Positions 1 to 9,898 of a stretch of 64,000 nt of DNA are shown here, one piece after another. Source of the DNA: Archangium primigenium (GTDB lineage Bacteria; Myxococcota; Myxococcia; Myxococcales; Myxococcaceae); NCBI RefSeq assembly GCF_016904885.1, contig NZ_JADWYI010000001.1, positions 248,001-312,000 on the forward strand. Direction: 5' to 3'. Numbering within the stretch: position 1 is the stretch's first letter; each line of letters opens with the position of its first letter. The translations under genes and the position numbers were made by a program. The notes beneath the pieces were generated by a model. The model saw only the letters and a list, made by a program, of their open reading frames with translations. It was not told the DNA's origin and searched no databases.

Positions 1-874
<874 letters not shown>

Positions 875-1101
875 GTGCTCCCCCTGTCAATCGTGCGTCA
901 TTGGCGACGCCCGCCTACAGGTGTGCACGCAAGGCACCCGGTGACAGACCGCCCCACGTCGGGCCAACCCGCTTGGCTGCGCCCGAGGGGGCTTTCCCGG
1001 CGGAATACCCAGGCCTCCGGGAAAAGCGGGCCGTATCCCCGGCAGGCGAGGAAGAGACCCCCGGCGGTGGGGGGTTGTTCCAGAGCAGGAGGCAGCCCGT
1101 C

Positions 1102-1962
1102 ATGAAGCCCGGAGAACCCAGCGAGACCGCGCTTTGGATGGCTCACGCGCGCGCGGCCCATCAGGTCATCGACGCGGCGCCGCACGTCCTCGAGGACCCC
1201 ATCGCCCCTCGCCTGCTGACCGAGCGGCAACGGGCGGAGCTCACCGAGCAGGACAGCGCGACGACCTTCCGCTCCTCGCGGCCCATCCGGGCCTTCGGGG
1301 TGGCGCGCAGCCGCTACACGGAGGAGGCGCTCGCGCGGGCGGTGGCCGCCGGGGTGCGGCAGTACGTGGTGCTGGGCGCGGGGCTGGACACCTTCGCCTA
1401 CCGCAATCCTTTCCCGCACCTGCGCGTCTTCGAGGTCGACCACCCCGCCACCCAGGCGTGGAAGCGCGAGCGGCTCGGCGCCGCGGGCATCGCCCTGCCC
1501 GACACCGTCACCTACGCCCCGGTGGACTTCGAGTCCCACCCCCTCGCGGAGGGCCTGGCCGCCGTGGGCTTCGCGCCCGATGCGCCCGCGTTCTTCTCCT
1601 GGCTGGGCGTGGTGATCTACCTCCCCCGGGAGTCCTTCCAGAGCACGCTCGGGTACATCGCCGCGCGGCCGCCGGGCAGCGGCGTGTGCCTGGACTACCT
1701 CACGACGCGCGAGGAGATGCGCCCGGTGCAGCAGCGGTCGCTGGACGCGGTGACCCAGCAGGTGGATCGGATCGGCGAGCCCTTGCGGCTCATGTTCCCG
1801 CGCGCGGAGATGGCGGCCGAGCTCACCCGCCGGGGGCTGACGGACCTGGAGGACTTGAATGGCGAGGACCTCCGGGCCCGCTACTTCGCCCAGCGCACCG
1901 ACGGCCTGGACCCGAGTGTCTCGGTGGGCCGGCTCGTCAGCGCGTGGATCCGCGCGCGCTGA
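1102..1962 (+). CDS. Class I SAM-dependent methyltransferase, leucine carboxyl methyltransferase-like
   Basis: 286-residue protein of the TIGR00027/LCMT-like group, which methylates a carboxyl or hydroxyl of an unknown, often polyketide or peptide, substrate. Seen in order: the N-terminal PIAPRLLTERQ region, SRYTEEALARAVAAG, the SAM-binding VLGAGLDTFAYR, then the acidic VFEVDHPATQAWK strand. The start is set by a strong AGGAGG seven bases before the ATG; the frame stays open further upstream but has no ribosome site there. It ends two bases before the stop of the convergent LVIVD gene. The substrate cannot be read from the sequence. Confidence 0.88.
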   Translation: MKPGEPSETALWMAHARAAHQVIDAAPHVLEDPIAPRLLTERQRAELTEQDSATTFRSSRPIRAFGVARSRYTEEALARAVAAGVRQYVVLGAGLDTFAYRNPFPHLRVFEVDHPATQAWKRERLGAAGIALPDTVTYAPVDFESHPLAEGLAAVGFAPDAPAFFSWLGVVIYLPRESFQSTLGYIAARPPGSGVCLDYLTTREEMRPVQQRSLDAVTQQVDRIGEPLRLMFPRAEMAAELTRRGLTDLEDLNGEDLRARYFAQRTDGLDPSVSVGRLVSAWIRAR

Positions 1963-1964
1963 AC

Positions 1965-3614
1965 TCAGCGCTCGCGCAGCAGGAGCAGGCCGCGCGAGGT
2001 GTCCACCGTGTAGATGAAGCCATCCCCGGGCACGCGGATGCCGATGGCGCCCTCGTAGTAGGACTCGCCCCGGTTGGGGTCCGTCTCCCGGAAGGTGTTG
2101 TAGTACGCGGTCTGCCGGGGCTGGGTGGGGTTGGAGACATCCAGCACCCGCACGCCCTCCTGGTACCAGGCGACGTAGAGCTTCTTGCCCACCAGGAGCA
2201 GGTTGTGGATGGAGACCTCCGGGCGGAGCTGGAAGCGGCCGATCTTCACCATCCTCGTCGGGTCCGTGATGTCCAGCACGCGCAGGTGCTCGCCCACGCC
2301 CTCACCGCCCTCGAAGACGAGCGTGCGGCCCGCGAAGACGCCCACCGCGTTCGCATGGCTGTACTGCAAGGCATACGTGTACGCGCCGAGCGTGACCGGG
2401 GCGCGGGGATCCTTCACGTCCACTACGTAGAAGCCAATGTCCGCGAAGTTGACGTAGAGCCGGTCGCCCACGGCGAACATGTCATGGGGATAGGTGTAGT
2501 AGCCCTCGGGCGCGTAGCGGTGGAGCTCGACGGGCTGGAGGGGGTTGGCGATGTCGAAGAGGACCACCGACTCGTCGATCGTGGCGTAGAGCCGGTCGCC
2601 GTCCACGAAGACGGTGTGGTTGTTGGCGACGCCTCCGGGCAGGTTGCTCACCAGACGAGGCTCGGCGGGCGTCGTGATGTCGAAGACGAGCACGCCCCGC
2701 TGGGCGCTGGCGACGTAGAGGGCATCGCCCTGGGCCCAGACGCCATTCCAGTAGTTGTCGCCCTCGAACTGCACGGTCTTCAGCAGCACGGGCGCGGCAG
2801 GGTTCCGCACGTCGAAGACCGTGAGCCCGCCCAGGCGGGGCCCGCGGTTGAGGGACACCACGTAGGCATGGCCCCGATGGACATACACGTCCGCGGGCGT
2901 CCCGACGTCCACGGGGTTCTCCGAGACGAGCTCCAGACCGGAGGCGGCGCCCTCGCCCCGCGCCCCGTTCATGCGCCGGGAGCGGAAGGTGCCCTGGGTG
3001 ATGACCTGGCCATTGCGGCAGCTCGCATAGCAGCCCGTGAACACGCCCTCCGCGGAGGACTCGCACAGCGCCACGCCCGTGCGCCGCGTGCCCCCATCCG
3101 GAAAGCTGCTCGTCGTCACGGAATAGGCCCGCGCGTCGCCCTGCCGCTCCGCGATCGCCGGACGGGTGCCAATGCTCGGCGTGCCGCCATCCCCCCGCAG
3201 CGTGAGCAACGAGGCGTAGAAGTTGAAGGCCGCCTGCCGGTGGAGCAGCACGTGGACCCCCTCGTCGGGCACCCGCGCCAGGCTGGCCGTGTCACACGTG
3301 GACAGGTCGAAGCTGGACAGGCCGCAGTTGCCCGTGCCCGCCGTGAGGGCCCGGCACGTCGCGAACGGCCCGGTGTCCTCGGGCCAGTTGCCCACCTCCT
3401 CGAGCGGCACCGCGCTCCCATCCCACTCGGGCTCCGTGCCCCCGTCCGTGCCGCCATCCAGGCCAGGCTCCGTGCCCGCGTCCGAGGGCGTCTTGCCGCC
3501 CGCGTCGTCCGCCGCGCCCGGCCCCGGGGGCGTCGGCGGCGGGGGCGGCTCACAACCCCCAAGCGCCAGGGACAGCACGAGCAAGGTGAGCGGAACGAGA
3601 CGAGAACAGGTCAT
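1965..3614 (-). CDS. LVIVD-repeat lipoprotein
   Basis: 549 residues with a lipoprotein signal (MTCSRLVPLTLL...LALGGC), so probably anchored to the outer membrane. A Pro/Gly/Asp-rich linker follows, then a cysteine-containing region near residues 80-200. After that come at least six repeats of the LVIVD type, for example GLTVFDVRNPAAP, GVLVFDITTPAEP, FYVVDVKDPRAP and GVRVLDVSNPTQP, which form a beta-propeller-like surface. The start was chosen at the Met directly before the signal peptide rather than 13 codons upstream. Such proteins are common in myxobacteria and have no assigned biochemical function. It is convergent with the methyltransferase gene. Confidence 0.85.
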   Translation of the reverse strand: MTCSRLVPLTLLVLSLALGGCEPPPPPTPPGPGAADDAGGKTPSDAGTEPGLDGGTDGGTEPEWDGSAVPLEEVGNWPEDTGPFATCRALTAGTGNCGLSSFDLSTCDTASLARVPDEGVHVLLHRQAAFNFYASLLTLRGDGGTPSIGTRPAIAERQGDARAYSVTTSSFPDGGTRRTGVALCESSAEGVFTGCYASCRNGQVITQGTFRSRRMNGARGEGAASGLELVSENPVDVGTPADVYVHRGHAYVVSLNRGPRLGGLTVFDVRNPAAPVLLKTVQFEGDNYWNGVWAQGDALYVASAQRGVLVFDITTPAEPRLVSNLPGGVANNHTVFVDGDRLYATIDESVVLFDIANPLQPVELHRYAPEGYYTYPHDMFAVGDRLYVNFADIGFYVVDVKDPRAPVTLGAYTYALQYSHANAVGVFAGRTLVFEGGEGVGEHLRVLDITDPTRMVKIGRFQLRPEVSIHNLLLVGKKLYVAWYQEGVRVLDVSNPTQPRQTAYYNTFRETDPNRGESYYEGAIGIRVPGDGFIYTVDTSRGLLLLRER

Positions 3615-3666
3615 GTGTGGGCCCCCGACGACAAGAGAGCCCCCTGCATACACGGCACGCCCCCGC

Positions 3667-3934
3667 TCAGGCCAGGGCGCGCAGGGTCTCGGCCGCCCGG
3701 CGCACGTCCTCCTCGAAGTGCAGGCGCGCCTGGGCCCGCGCGCGCTCGTCCGGCATGCGCAAGAGCGCCGCGGGGTGGAACGTGGCCATCCACGCCTGCG
3801 CCCAGGGCGTCTCGAACACCTGCCCCCGGCTCAGGTTGATGCGGAAGCCCGGCCCCAGGAAGGACTGCGCCGCCGTGGCCCCCAGGCAGAGAATCATGCG
3901 TGGCTTCACCTGCCGCACCTCCGCCTCCAGCCAC
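3667..3934 (-). pseudogene. Displaced 3' fragment of the UdgX uracil-DNA glycosylase gene
   Basis: Encodes only the last ~88 residues of the UdgX fusion protein found intact at 9899-11299, including MILCLGATAAQSF, the ETPW segment and HPAALLRMP. Over 258 aligned bases it differs from the intact gene at about seven positions, mostly third codon positions, plus Pro/Gln and Ser/Ala changes. It ends in ...LRALA, whereas the intact gene ends in ...LRAMR. Homology stops abruptly at 3934, where island sequence begins. The best reading is the original host 3' end, cut off when the island inserted. It has no start or ribosome site of its own. Confidence 0.85.
3677..3934. repeat. Island-flanking direct repeat, left copy
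   Basis: 258-bp copy of the 3' part of udgX, in direct orientation and about 97% identical by eye to 9909-10166. Alignment is gap-free; homology ends at ...ctccagccac on the island side and at gcgcgcagg on the outer side. Confidence 0.9.
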
Positions 3935-4008
3935 ACAGCCATCGGATCAACGCTCTCGTACAAGACCCGCATCTGCCTGTAAACCCTCGCCCTAAAGGAG
4001 AACACGCC

Positions 4009-4482
4009 ATGCCTAGTCGCAAGAAACGGTACGCCTCCCCCAACAAGCACAATGGACCCCGACGTGGCGAGTCGCTGCAGGAGTGGATGCGTCGCGACAT
4101 CGAGAGAATGCGTCGTGAGGCCGAGAGGAACCCTCGCCCTGCTTACGTGGACGACCGCCAGCCCTCGCCCTGCTTCGACCAAACCAAGGAACAGATCGAG
4201 ACATGGCTCCGAGTCAACGTAAAGATGGGCACCGAGGTCGCGGTGCGGGAAACGCAGGGACACATCCTTCGCTACACTATTGCCTCAGTGAATTATCTCG
4301 GCAAGGGTCGTTTTGGATTGGGAAGCTTCGGTTCCTTCTACTACAACGGCAAAAACTGCTTTCACCCCAAGGGGCAGACCTGCTTGGTCATGCCGACCAA
4401 CGCCGTTCGCGAGTTCATCCAGCGGCACCCACAGGGGGCGTTTTCGCTCGCTAGGGACGGCTACCGAGTTGGGTTTTATTAA
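4009..4482 (+). CDS. Hypothetical protein, island cargo
   Basis: 157 residues; family not recognised. The start is fixed by AAAGGAG nine bases before the ATG. The N-terminal ~60 residues are strongly basic and helical (MPSRKKRY..., EWMRRDIERMRREAER). The C-terminal part is likely a small beta fold with aromatic/glycine runs (GRFGLGSFGSFYYNGKNCF) and two Cys (NCFHPKGQTC) that might pair or bind metal. GC is lower than in flanking host genes. It is the only forward-strand cargo gene, convergent with the subtilase fragment, so it is not co-transcribed with the defence pair. Its role is unknown. Confidence 0.75.
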   Translation: MPSRKKRYASPNKHNGPRRGESLQEWMRRDIERMRREAERNPRPAYVDDRQPSPCFDQTKEQIETWLRVNVKMGTEVAVRETQGHILRYTIASVNYLGKGRFGLGSFGSFYYNGKNCFHPKGQTCLVMPTNAVREFIQRHPQGAFSLARDGYRVGFY

Positions 4483-4594
4483 TACGACCTGATCACATGG
4501 GGCGTCCTTCGAGAAGAATTTCCACTCAGGTTACTGCAGCGCCCCCCCCCCTTGGGACGCGATTGGACAGAATCCAACCACGCCAAACTCCGCA

Positions 4595-5620
4595 CTACGC
4601 ACCTCCTGCGCCCACGTAAGCATCAACAGCAATTTCCTGCTGAATTCGAATAGGCTCATAAATCGAGACATCTCGCTCAAGCGACTCGAATGAGACGGCC
4701 AGGGAGTACGTCGCACTTGCATTGGGATCCTTATCCCAACCTGGGTGTCCGACGACAGCCACACAAAAAGACGAGGGCAACTGGTAGGCACTGACCACAG
4801 CCCAATCCTTCTGCAAGGTTCCCGCGTTTCTTCTTATCCCAGGTAAATAACCATTATCGATACGTTCACCAATAACCCAAGGAATCGAACCTTCGCCATC
4901 AGCCTCGACATCTTGCTGATCATGCAAAATTCGATTAACGAACGACTGTGCGGACTCACCAAGTCGGCTCGACTTCCAGTCAACCCATGTCGATAAGTAT
5001 CCGCGCAGGTTCCTTCTCGTCCTACGAGGCCGCGCAGCATAAGCAAGCGTCACTTCAATTAAAATCCGACTATTCAATCCTGGAGCCCGTAAAGAATCTG
5101 GCACTGCCACCTCATAGACGAGGGCTTCCCTAGCCCTAACAGTTTGTCGGCCGCTCGTCTTCAGAGTTACCCTGAATTCATCATTCTGAGTCGCGCGCTC
5201 AAGACTCGGCACACCAAAGCCCAACGTTCTGAGCACTGCAATTAACTTGTCTTCGGAAAGATGCTGAGCCCAACTTGGCCATCGGGCAGACTGAGCAATC
5301 AGTGCACGACATGTCTGAGCACTATCTTCCGGAAACAACGACTGAAGCGCAGCTGCGATGTGTGCCACTTTGGGTGCAGCAAACGACGTTCCAATCAAAT
5401 CGCGGTCCCACTCGGGACTGGGGGGGAAGCGTGTTGCCCTTACGAGCGGAGGACAAACCTCCACAGGGAAGGAGAGAGATACAGGCTCCGTTTGATTGTT
5501 TACAGAGTAGTTGCCTCCAAACTCGACAACATCTGGCTTAATCGTAGACCAGATCCCAAAACCTGAAGCAGAAAACATAGACGGCCCACCAGGGGCTCTG
5601 TGTTCCTCAGGAGAATGGGC
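4595..5620 (-). pseudogene. ietS: IetS-like S8 subtilase, C-terminal fragment (Ser half)
   Basis: Carries the subtilase serine motif IGTSFAAPKVAHIAAAL (Ser at about residue 599 of the restored protein), preceded by the usual IKPDVVEFGGN strand, then about 220 residues of C-terminal beta-rich domain ending AYVGAGGA. The open frame runs back into IS sequence. Its first native codon is just inside the IS boundary, and the first in-frame Met is at 5578. It is in the same frame as the N-terminal half: removing 5621-6646 (1026 bp) rejoins one 861-codon gene. As it stands the fragment lacks the Asp, His and oxyanion Asn and should be inactive. Confidence 0.85.
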
Positions 5621-6646
5621 CTGACAGCGGGAATCGAATGAGCTGAGGCGCCCAGGGGTTGATCGGGAGCGATGGGAACGACAGCACTCTCGATGGACTT
5701 GAGGCAACGGGTGGTTGAGGCCTTCCAGCAAGGAGAGGGGACGTCCAAGCAATTGGCACGTCGCTTCGGAGTGGGTAGGGCCACGGTCCAACGCTGGATG
5801 CGTCTCACTCGTGAGACGGGAAGCCCTGCTCCGCGGCCGCACGGGGGTGGGCAAACCCACCTAATAGGCGATGGGGAGCTGAGCGCTTTTCGTCGCCTGG
5901 TCGATGAACAACCCGACCGGACCCGAGCCGAGATGGCGCGAGCGTGGACGGAGCGCACAGGCGTGCGAGTGAGCGTGGCAACCATCGGCCGGACGCTGAC
6001 GCGATTGGGCTACACGCTCAAAAAAAGTCCGCTACCCGACCGAACGCGAACGACCCGACGTCCAAGCCCAACGAGAGGCCTTTCACCAACGACAACCCGA
6101 GCTTCCGACTCCCAAGGTGTTGAGCATCGACGAGGCGGGCTGCACCATCGACATGATGCGCGAACGAGCCTGGGCCCCGACGGGACAACGCGTGGCGCAA
6201 GCTGTCCCTCGCAATCGAGGCACCGTGCTGAGCATGATTGGCGCGCTCAGTCTCGATGGGCTGGAAACCGTCATGATGAATGAGGGAGCCACGACTGGGG
6301 ATGTCTTCCTCCATTTCGTCAGCCATTATCTCCTGACGATGCTGCGGCCTGGAGACATCGTCTTGTTGGACAGAGCGGGGGCGCACTTTCGAAAGGAAGC
6401 CATCGCCCTCATTGAGCAGCATGGAGGCCAGGTGCTCTACCTGCCTCCGTATTCACCCGACCTCAACCCCATTGAATTCGCATGGTCCAAGCTCAAGGGA
6501 TTGCTCCGGACGGCAGAAGCGCGCACCGTCACAGCACTTCGTCAGGCGGTCGAGGACGCCATGCTGCTCATTTCTGCCTCGGATGCGGCCCAATGGTTCA
6601 AAGCCTGTGGCTTTCAGCCTCAAGCCACGTGATCTCCGCTGTGAGG
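5621..6646 (+). mobile_element. IS630-family insertion sequence interrupting the subtilase gene
   Basis: Roughly 1.03 kb. The ends are imperfect inverted repeats: left CTGACAGCGGGAATC and right (reverse complement) CTCACAGCGGAGATC, continuing to a shared GCTGAGG/GCTTGAGG. The transposase lies between them and its stop falls inside the right repeat. IS630 elements normally duplicate a TA; no flanking TA is visible, so the exact boundary (give or take two bases) is unresolved. The GC of the IS is higher than that of the surrounding island, so it arrived separately. Confidence 0.85.
5672..6632 (+). CDS. IS630 transposase, two overlapping frames joined by a frameshift at an A7 run
   Basis: Frame one (from 5672) encodes the helix-turn-helix half (LARRFGVGRATVQRWMRL, then RTRAEMARAWTERTGV...TLTRLGYTLKK). 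Frame two, open from about 6021 to 6632, continues VRYPTERERPDVQAQ...LSIDEAGC, IVLLDRAGAH and YSPDLNPIEFAWSKLK, giving the DDE-type D-D-E triad. The junction is seven A residues at 6020-6026. A net shift of one base there restores a complete ~320-residue IS630 transposase. Slippage on A7 is a plausible programmed mechanism for this family; a simple inactivating indel is the alternative. Confidence 0.85.
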
Positions 6647-8206
6647 CGCACCATAGGCAATCGAGCCGACCGTCAGCGCATGCAGACTTTGAGCAGGGTC
6701 CGCAATTCGGCATGAGTCCTCAAGAAGAAAGCGTGGGTAGGTTCGACCTGATTGAAGATGGTTGATGATACCCAATCTATTTGTTCGCGTCTCAAGAGCA
6801 GGAAGATTACCGGCCGACTGCACAAACAACACATCATGCACCGCCGACAGCATATCTATAGACGCAGCCCACGCTGACATATGCCGAAGCCTGCACGGGA
6901 AATAACTCGAAACCGAGTGGTTAAATATCTTAGTACTAGGCGAAGAAGAGTTTAACCTCTCAACAATAGCCGTGAGCGTGGATGGAGGAAAAAGCCCCTT
7001 GGGCAACTGATTTTCCTCATTCAGAATACGCGCATTTTGTATCCAAAAAGGCGCAGCAACTGCTCCAGTTACGGGTATCGAAAAAGGGAAAAGCACAGCA
7101 CCCGCGACTCTGGTGCCATGGCCACCAGGACGCACTCGATCTGATACGTCTGGATCCCCAGGAACGTAACTCAGCGACACAGCAGTGTCGATAGCCGCAG
7201 ACAGAAGCCGATGTTCCTCTTGGATACCGCTATCGATCACACAAACACGAGGAGCGTCGTCCGACGGCGCCAGAATGGCAACGGATTGTGCACCAGCAGT
7301 TCGGACAGCACTCAAGCCCGGATGACTCATTACATCTTGTGGTTCCACCACCTCGAAAACATACGGCATGTTCAGCACGACATCGCGAAGTCCTCTTCCA
7401 CTTATTCGTACTCGCGCCGTAAACCTATCTGGCAACTCAGAAAAACCACCTACCCCACCATCCACATTACTTACAATCTCTCCTTCGTACGCATTAACAA
7501 AGCGCTCAAGAAGTTCTTCACGCTCCATCTTGAGTTCATCCCACTTCACATAAACAGCGTCACGCTTACGCTGCCACGCCGCAAGTCGATTCAAAAAGCG
7601 TGAGTCTTCCTCTTCTTCCTTTTTCTCAGGAGGATCAGGAAGCTCAACACTTCCGAGGCACTCTATGCCTATATCGACAAGGTATATACCGTCCTCAACA
7701 ATCCTAGGCCAAAGAGCGTAAAGCCCTTCTGAAAGAAGGCGCTCTGGGCGCAATACGGCTTCGTCTTGACCATACAATTCGTACAGCTTCGCAGCGCTGC
7801 CGCCCCCTCTTTTCCCTTTAACAAACTTGTCTACACACTGCTCAAGCTTAGAAAAATCAAAGTCTGGAGTAACAGCAACAACGAATCCATTCTCCTGTTC
7901 GCTAACAACCTCCAAGCCAAATGAACTGCGAATGTAGTCAACATCAGCATCAGGATCGACTCTCAACAGCATCGGCCCAGCTGCCGGCAAGACAGGAAGC
8001 CCCTCCGCGGCACGACTTTGCTCGACTGCGCCACGGAGTGCCTGAACGCGTTTCATACTAGCGCTGAGCCGGTTGGCATGCACTACGGGCTGAGACTTAT
8101 TTACATTCGTCTGCTCATTTGTCCGACCTCCGCCACGCAATTTGGGCCTACCCGACTGGCGGGCCAACAGACTCAAATGAGGGAGACCAAGAGATGGAGG
8201 AGTCAC
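6647..8206 (-). pseudogene. ietS: IetS-like S8 subtilase, N-terminal fragment (Asp/His/Asn half)
   Basis: 520 codons of a subtilisin-type protease truncated by the IS. GTG start at 8206, 25 bases after the ATPase stop, with AGAGG upstream. Residues 1-310 form a long N-terminal region with a charged EKKEEEED linker and no signal peptide, so it is cytoplasmic. The catalytic Asp is in VIDSGI (~324), the His in GGHGTRVAG (~364) and the oxyanion Asn in QSAGN (~463). The native frame ends at ...TVGSIAYGA and then reads about nine IS-encoded residues to a stop. Family: partner protease of IetA-type ATPases; the substrate in that system is unknown to me. Confidence 0.85.
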
Positions 8207-8231
8207 GATTTAGCATGCCTCTTCTAATTGA

Positions 8232-9221
8232 TTAAGGTCCACGCGCCAGTGCGGAGAGCGCACGCGCAAAGTGCTTTTGCTCAACTACCCGTCCCCCAGA
8301 CAAAATGCTTTCTTTCGCTGCCTCTTGAGCAACACGAACAATGGTCGCCGCAGACTGCCCTAGCAACTGCTCTTCAATCTCCTGCCAACGGATATCAACA
8401 GAAGCATCGATTGATGACAGTGTAGAGCGAAGCAATTCTTCGACTTGCCCAGTTTCAGGAGGTGGCATCTCTATCGACTCATCGAATCTGCGGAAGACAG
8501 CTGAGTCTAAAACAGTGTGCAGATTGGTTGTGGCGACAACGAGCCCACGACCATTGTAGTCATCTAGCATCTGCAAAAACGTATTAACAATTCGCGGAGC
8601 CTCACCAACATCGTTCTGCTGTAGCCTTGTTCGCGCCACGAAATCACACTCATCCAACAGAAGCACACAGGGCGTATCTTCTGCGGCATCAAATACCTGC
8701 CGAAGGTTCGACGCAGACTCCCCGAACAGGCTAGACATAACCGCATCAAAACGAACCTTAAACAAGGGCAACCCAACACCAAACGCCAAACGCTCCGCCG
8801 CAAGCGTTTTGCCACACCCAGGCGGCCCATACAGCAAAATCTTCTGTTTATTCCTAAGACCAAAACGAGACAATCGTTCACTAGCCGCGAACTCTTTCTC
8901 GATTCGACCAAGTCGATTGTCGATGTCTGAGCGAAGAACCATGTGGCGCCGTAAGCGATCAAGTGGCACCTTAGACATCAGAACTTGGTTACTTCTACGG
9001 TTTCGCGGCAGTTCGCTGAGTGCACTCACCTTACGGGAGGAATCTTGTGCCAGGGGTGGCGCGATGCTCGCACCATCAAATATCCCCTGAAGCTGCTTCA
9101 CAAGCTGCGTGTGTCCCTTTTTCTTCTCTTCAGAGAGGATTACCTGGGAGACCTGAGTGACATCGCTCCAAGAGCGATTGCCGATGGCTCTAAACAGTCG
9201 CTTGAGGGTGTCTGAATGCAC
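8232..9221 (-). CDS. ietA: IetA-like AAA ATPase of an ATPase-subtilase defence pair
   Basis: 329 residues, full length for the family. The N-terminal ~110 residues are helical and probably regulatory. The AAA module shows Walker A GPPGCGKT (~133), Walker B LLLDECD (~190), sensor ATTN and the arginine-finger region FRRFDE, with a small C-terminal lid. It sits immediately upstream of the subtilase in the same operon, the gene order of the IetAS pair reported as anti-phage in bacterial defence surveys (Gao et al. 2020, from memory). It is presumed to sense or remodel a phage-related target and control the protease. The ATPase looks intact although its partner is broken. Composition matches the island, not the host. 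Confidence 0.85.
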   Translation of the reverse strand: MHSDTLKRLFRAIGNRSWSDVTQVSQVILSEEKKKGHTQLVKQLQGIFDGASIAPPLAQDSSRKVSALSELPRNRRSNQVLMSKVPLDRLRRHMVLRSDIDNRLGRIEKEFAASERLSRFGLRNKQKILLYGPPGCGKTLAAERLAFGVGLPLFKVRFDAVMSSLFGESASNLRQVFDAAEDTPCVLLLDECDFVARTRLQQNDVGEAPRIVNTFLQMLDDYNGRGLVVATTNLHTVLDSAVFRRFDESIEMPPPETGQVEELLRSTLSSIDASVDIRWQEIEEQLLGQSAATIVRVAQEAAKESILSGGRVVEQKHFARALSALARGP

Positions 9222-9246
9222 AATCGCTCTCTTGAAGGCGCAGAGT

Positions 9247-9263
9247 AGCAGACTGAATCTGCT
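9247..9263. promoter_or_regulatory. Short palindrome upstream of ietA
   Basis: AGCAGA-N5-TCTGCT lies 26-42 bases upstream of the ietA start, where an operator or promoter element would be expected. No regulator gene is in the island and the arms are short, so this is tentative. Confidence 0.3.
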
Positions 9264-9413
9264 TACTACTGTCAGAGGCAGTTAGCCTTCTCTAGAAAAA
9301 ATCAGCCGGGAGATGTCTCTTGCTCGAATCACCGCCGAGTTCTTGCTGGGCCCCAAAGGAAAGAAGCCCTCCATGAGCCTGCGGACAGCATCCGCACCCA
9401 CACTACCTCAGAC

Positions 9414-9639
9414 AACATCACTGTGCCTCCTGTAGCAAACCGATGTGAACATCTCAGCGAGATTTCATCCTCGAAAGTTACCGTGAACCATTAAAACGCG
9501 TTACAACATAGCTGTCTAGAACACTCCTGCATCAAGGCGCAGCGCACCTGACCATAGCGCACTACGCCCTCGAAGGCACCTCTCATCGAAGACGCAACTA
9601 CCGCCCCATTCGGAACATCCCTGTGCACGGATGTAGCAA
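9414..9639. repeat. Pair of imperfect direct repeats in the island right arm
   Basis: Units at 9414-9438 and 9614-9639 share AACATC-N-CTGTGC-N4/5-TGTAGCAA, separated by about 200 bases. No coding potential lies between them. They could be remnants of recombinase-binding arm sites or chance. Confidence 0.35.
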
Positions 9640-9898
9640 CGTCGCACGGGACCCAATAGCTCTGCACTGGTCTTCAGTATTTCAGTTTAAGTCAGCACAA
9701 ACACTAGGCGTAAAACCGCCAAGCTAAATTCCACAAACAGTGGATCTCAATAAAGCCGAGAGACTGGCCCGCATTTCACTGTTAGAGTAGCGGTCGGGGC
9801 TGGCCTCTGTGGCCATACGCTGCGGCACGAGGCGTCAATAGTCAGCCCTTCAGCACAACTTCATGTCAGATGTAGCCACAATTGAGCACCAACCCATC

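Noticed and set aside
3935-4263. Open minus-strand extension of the udgX fragment into the island
   Set aside because: Runs antisense through the 4009 gene, no start signal and no relation to UdgX.
4542-4551. Run of ten C between the island cargo gene and the subtilase stop
   Set aside because: Considered as phase-variation tract, but it lies after both stop codons and changes no frame.
9313-9440. Short forward frame MSLARITAEF... in the island arm
   Set aside because: About 40 codons, no ribosome site and no similarity recognised; treated as non-coding.
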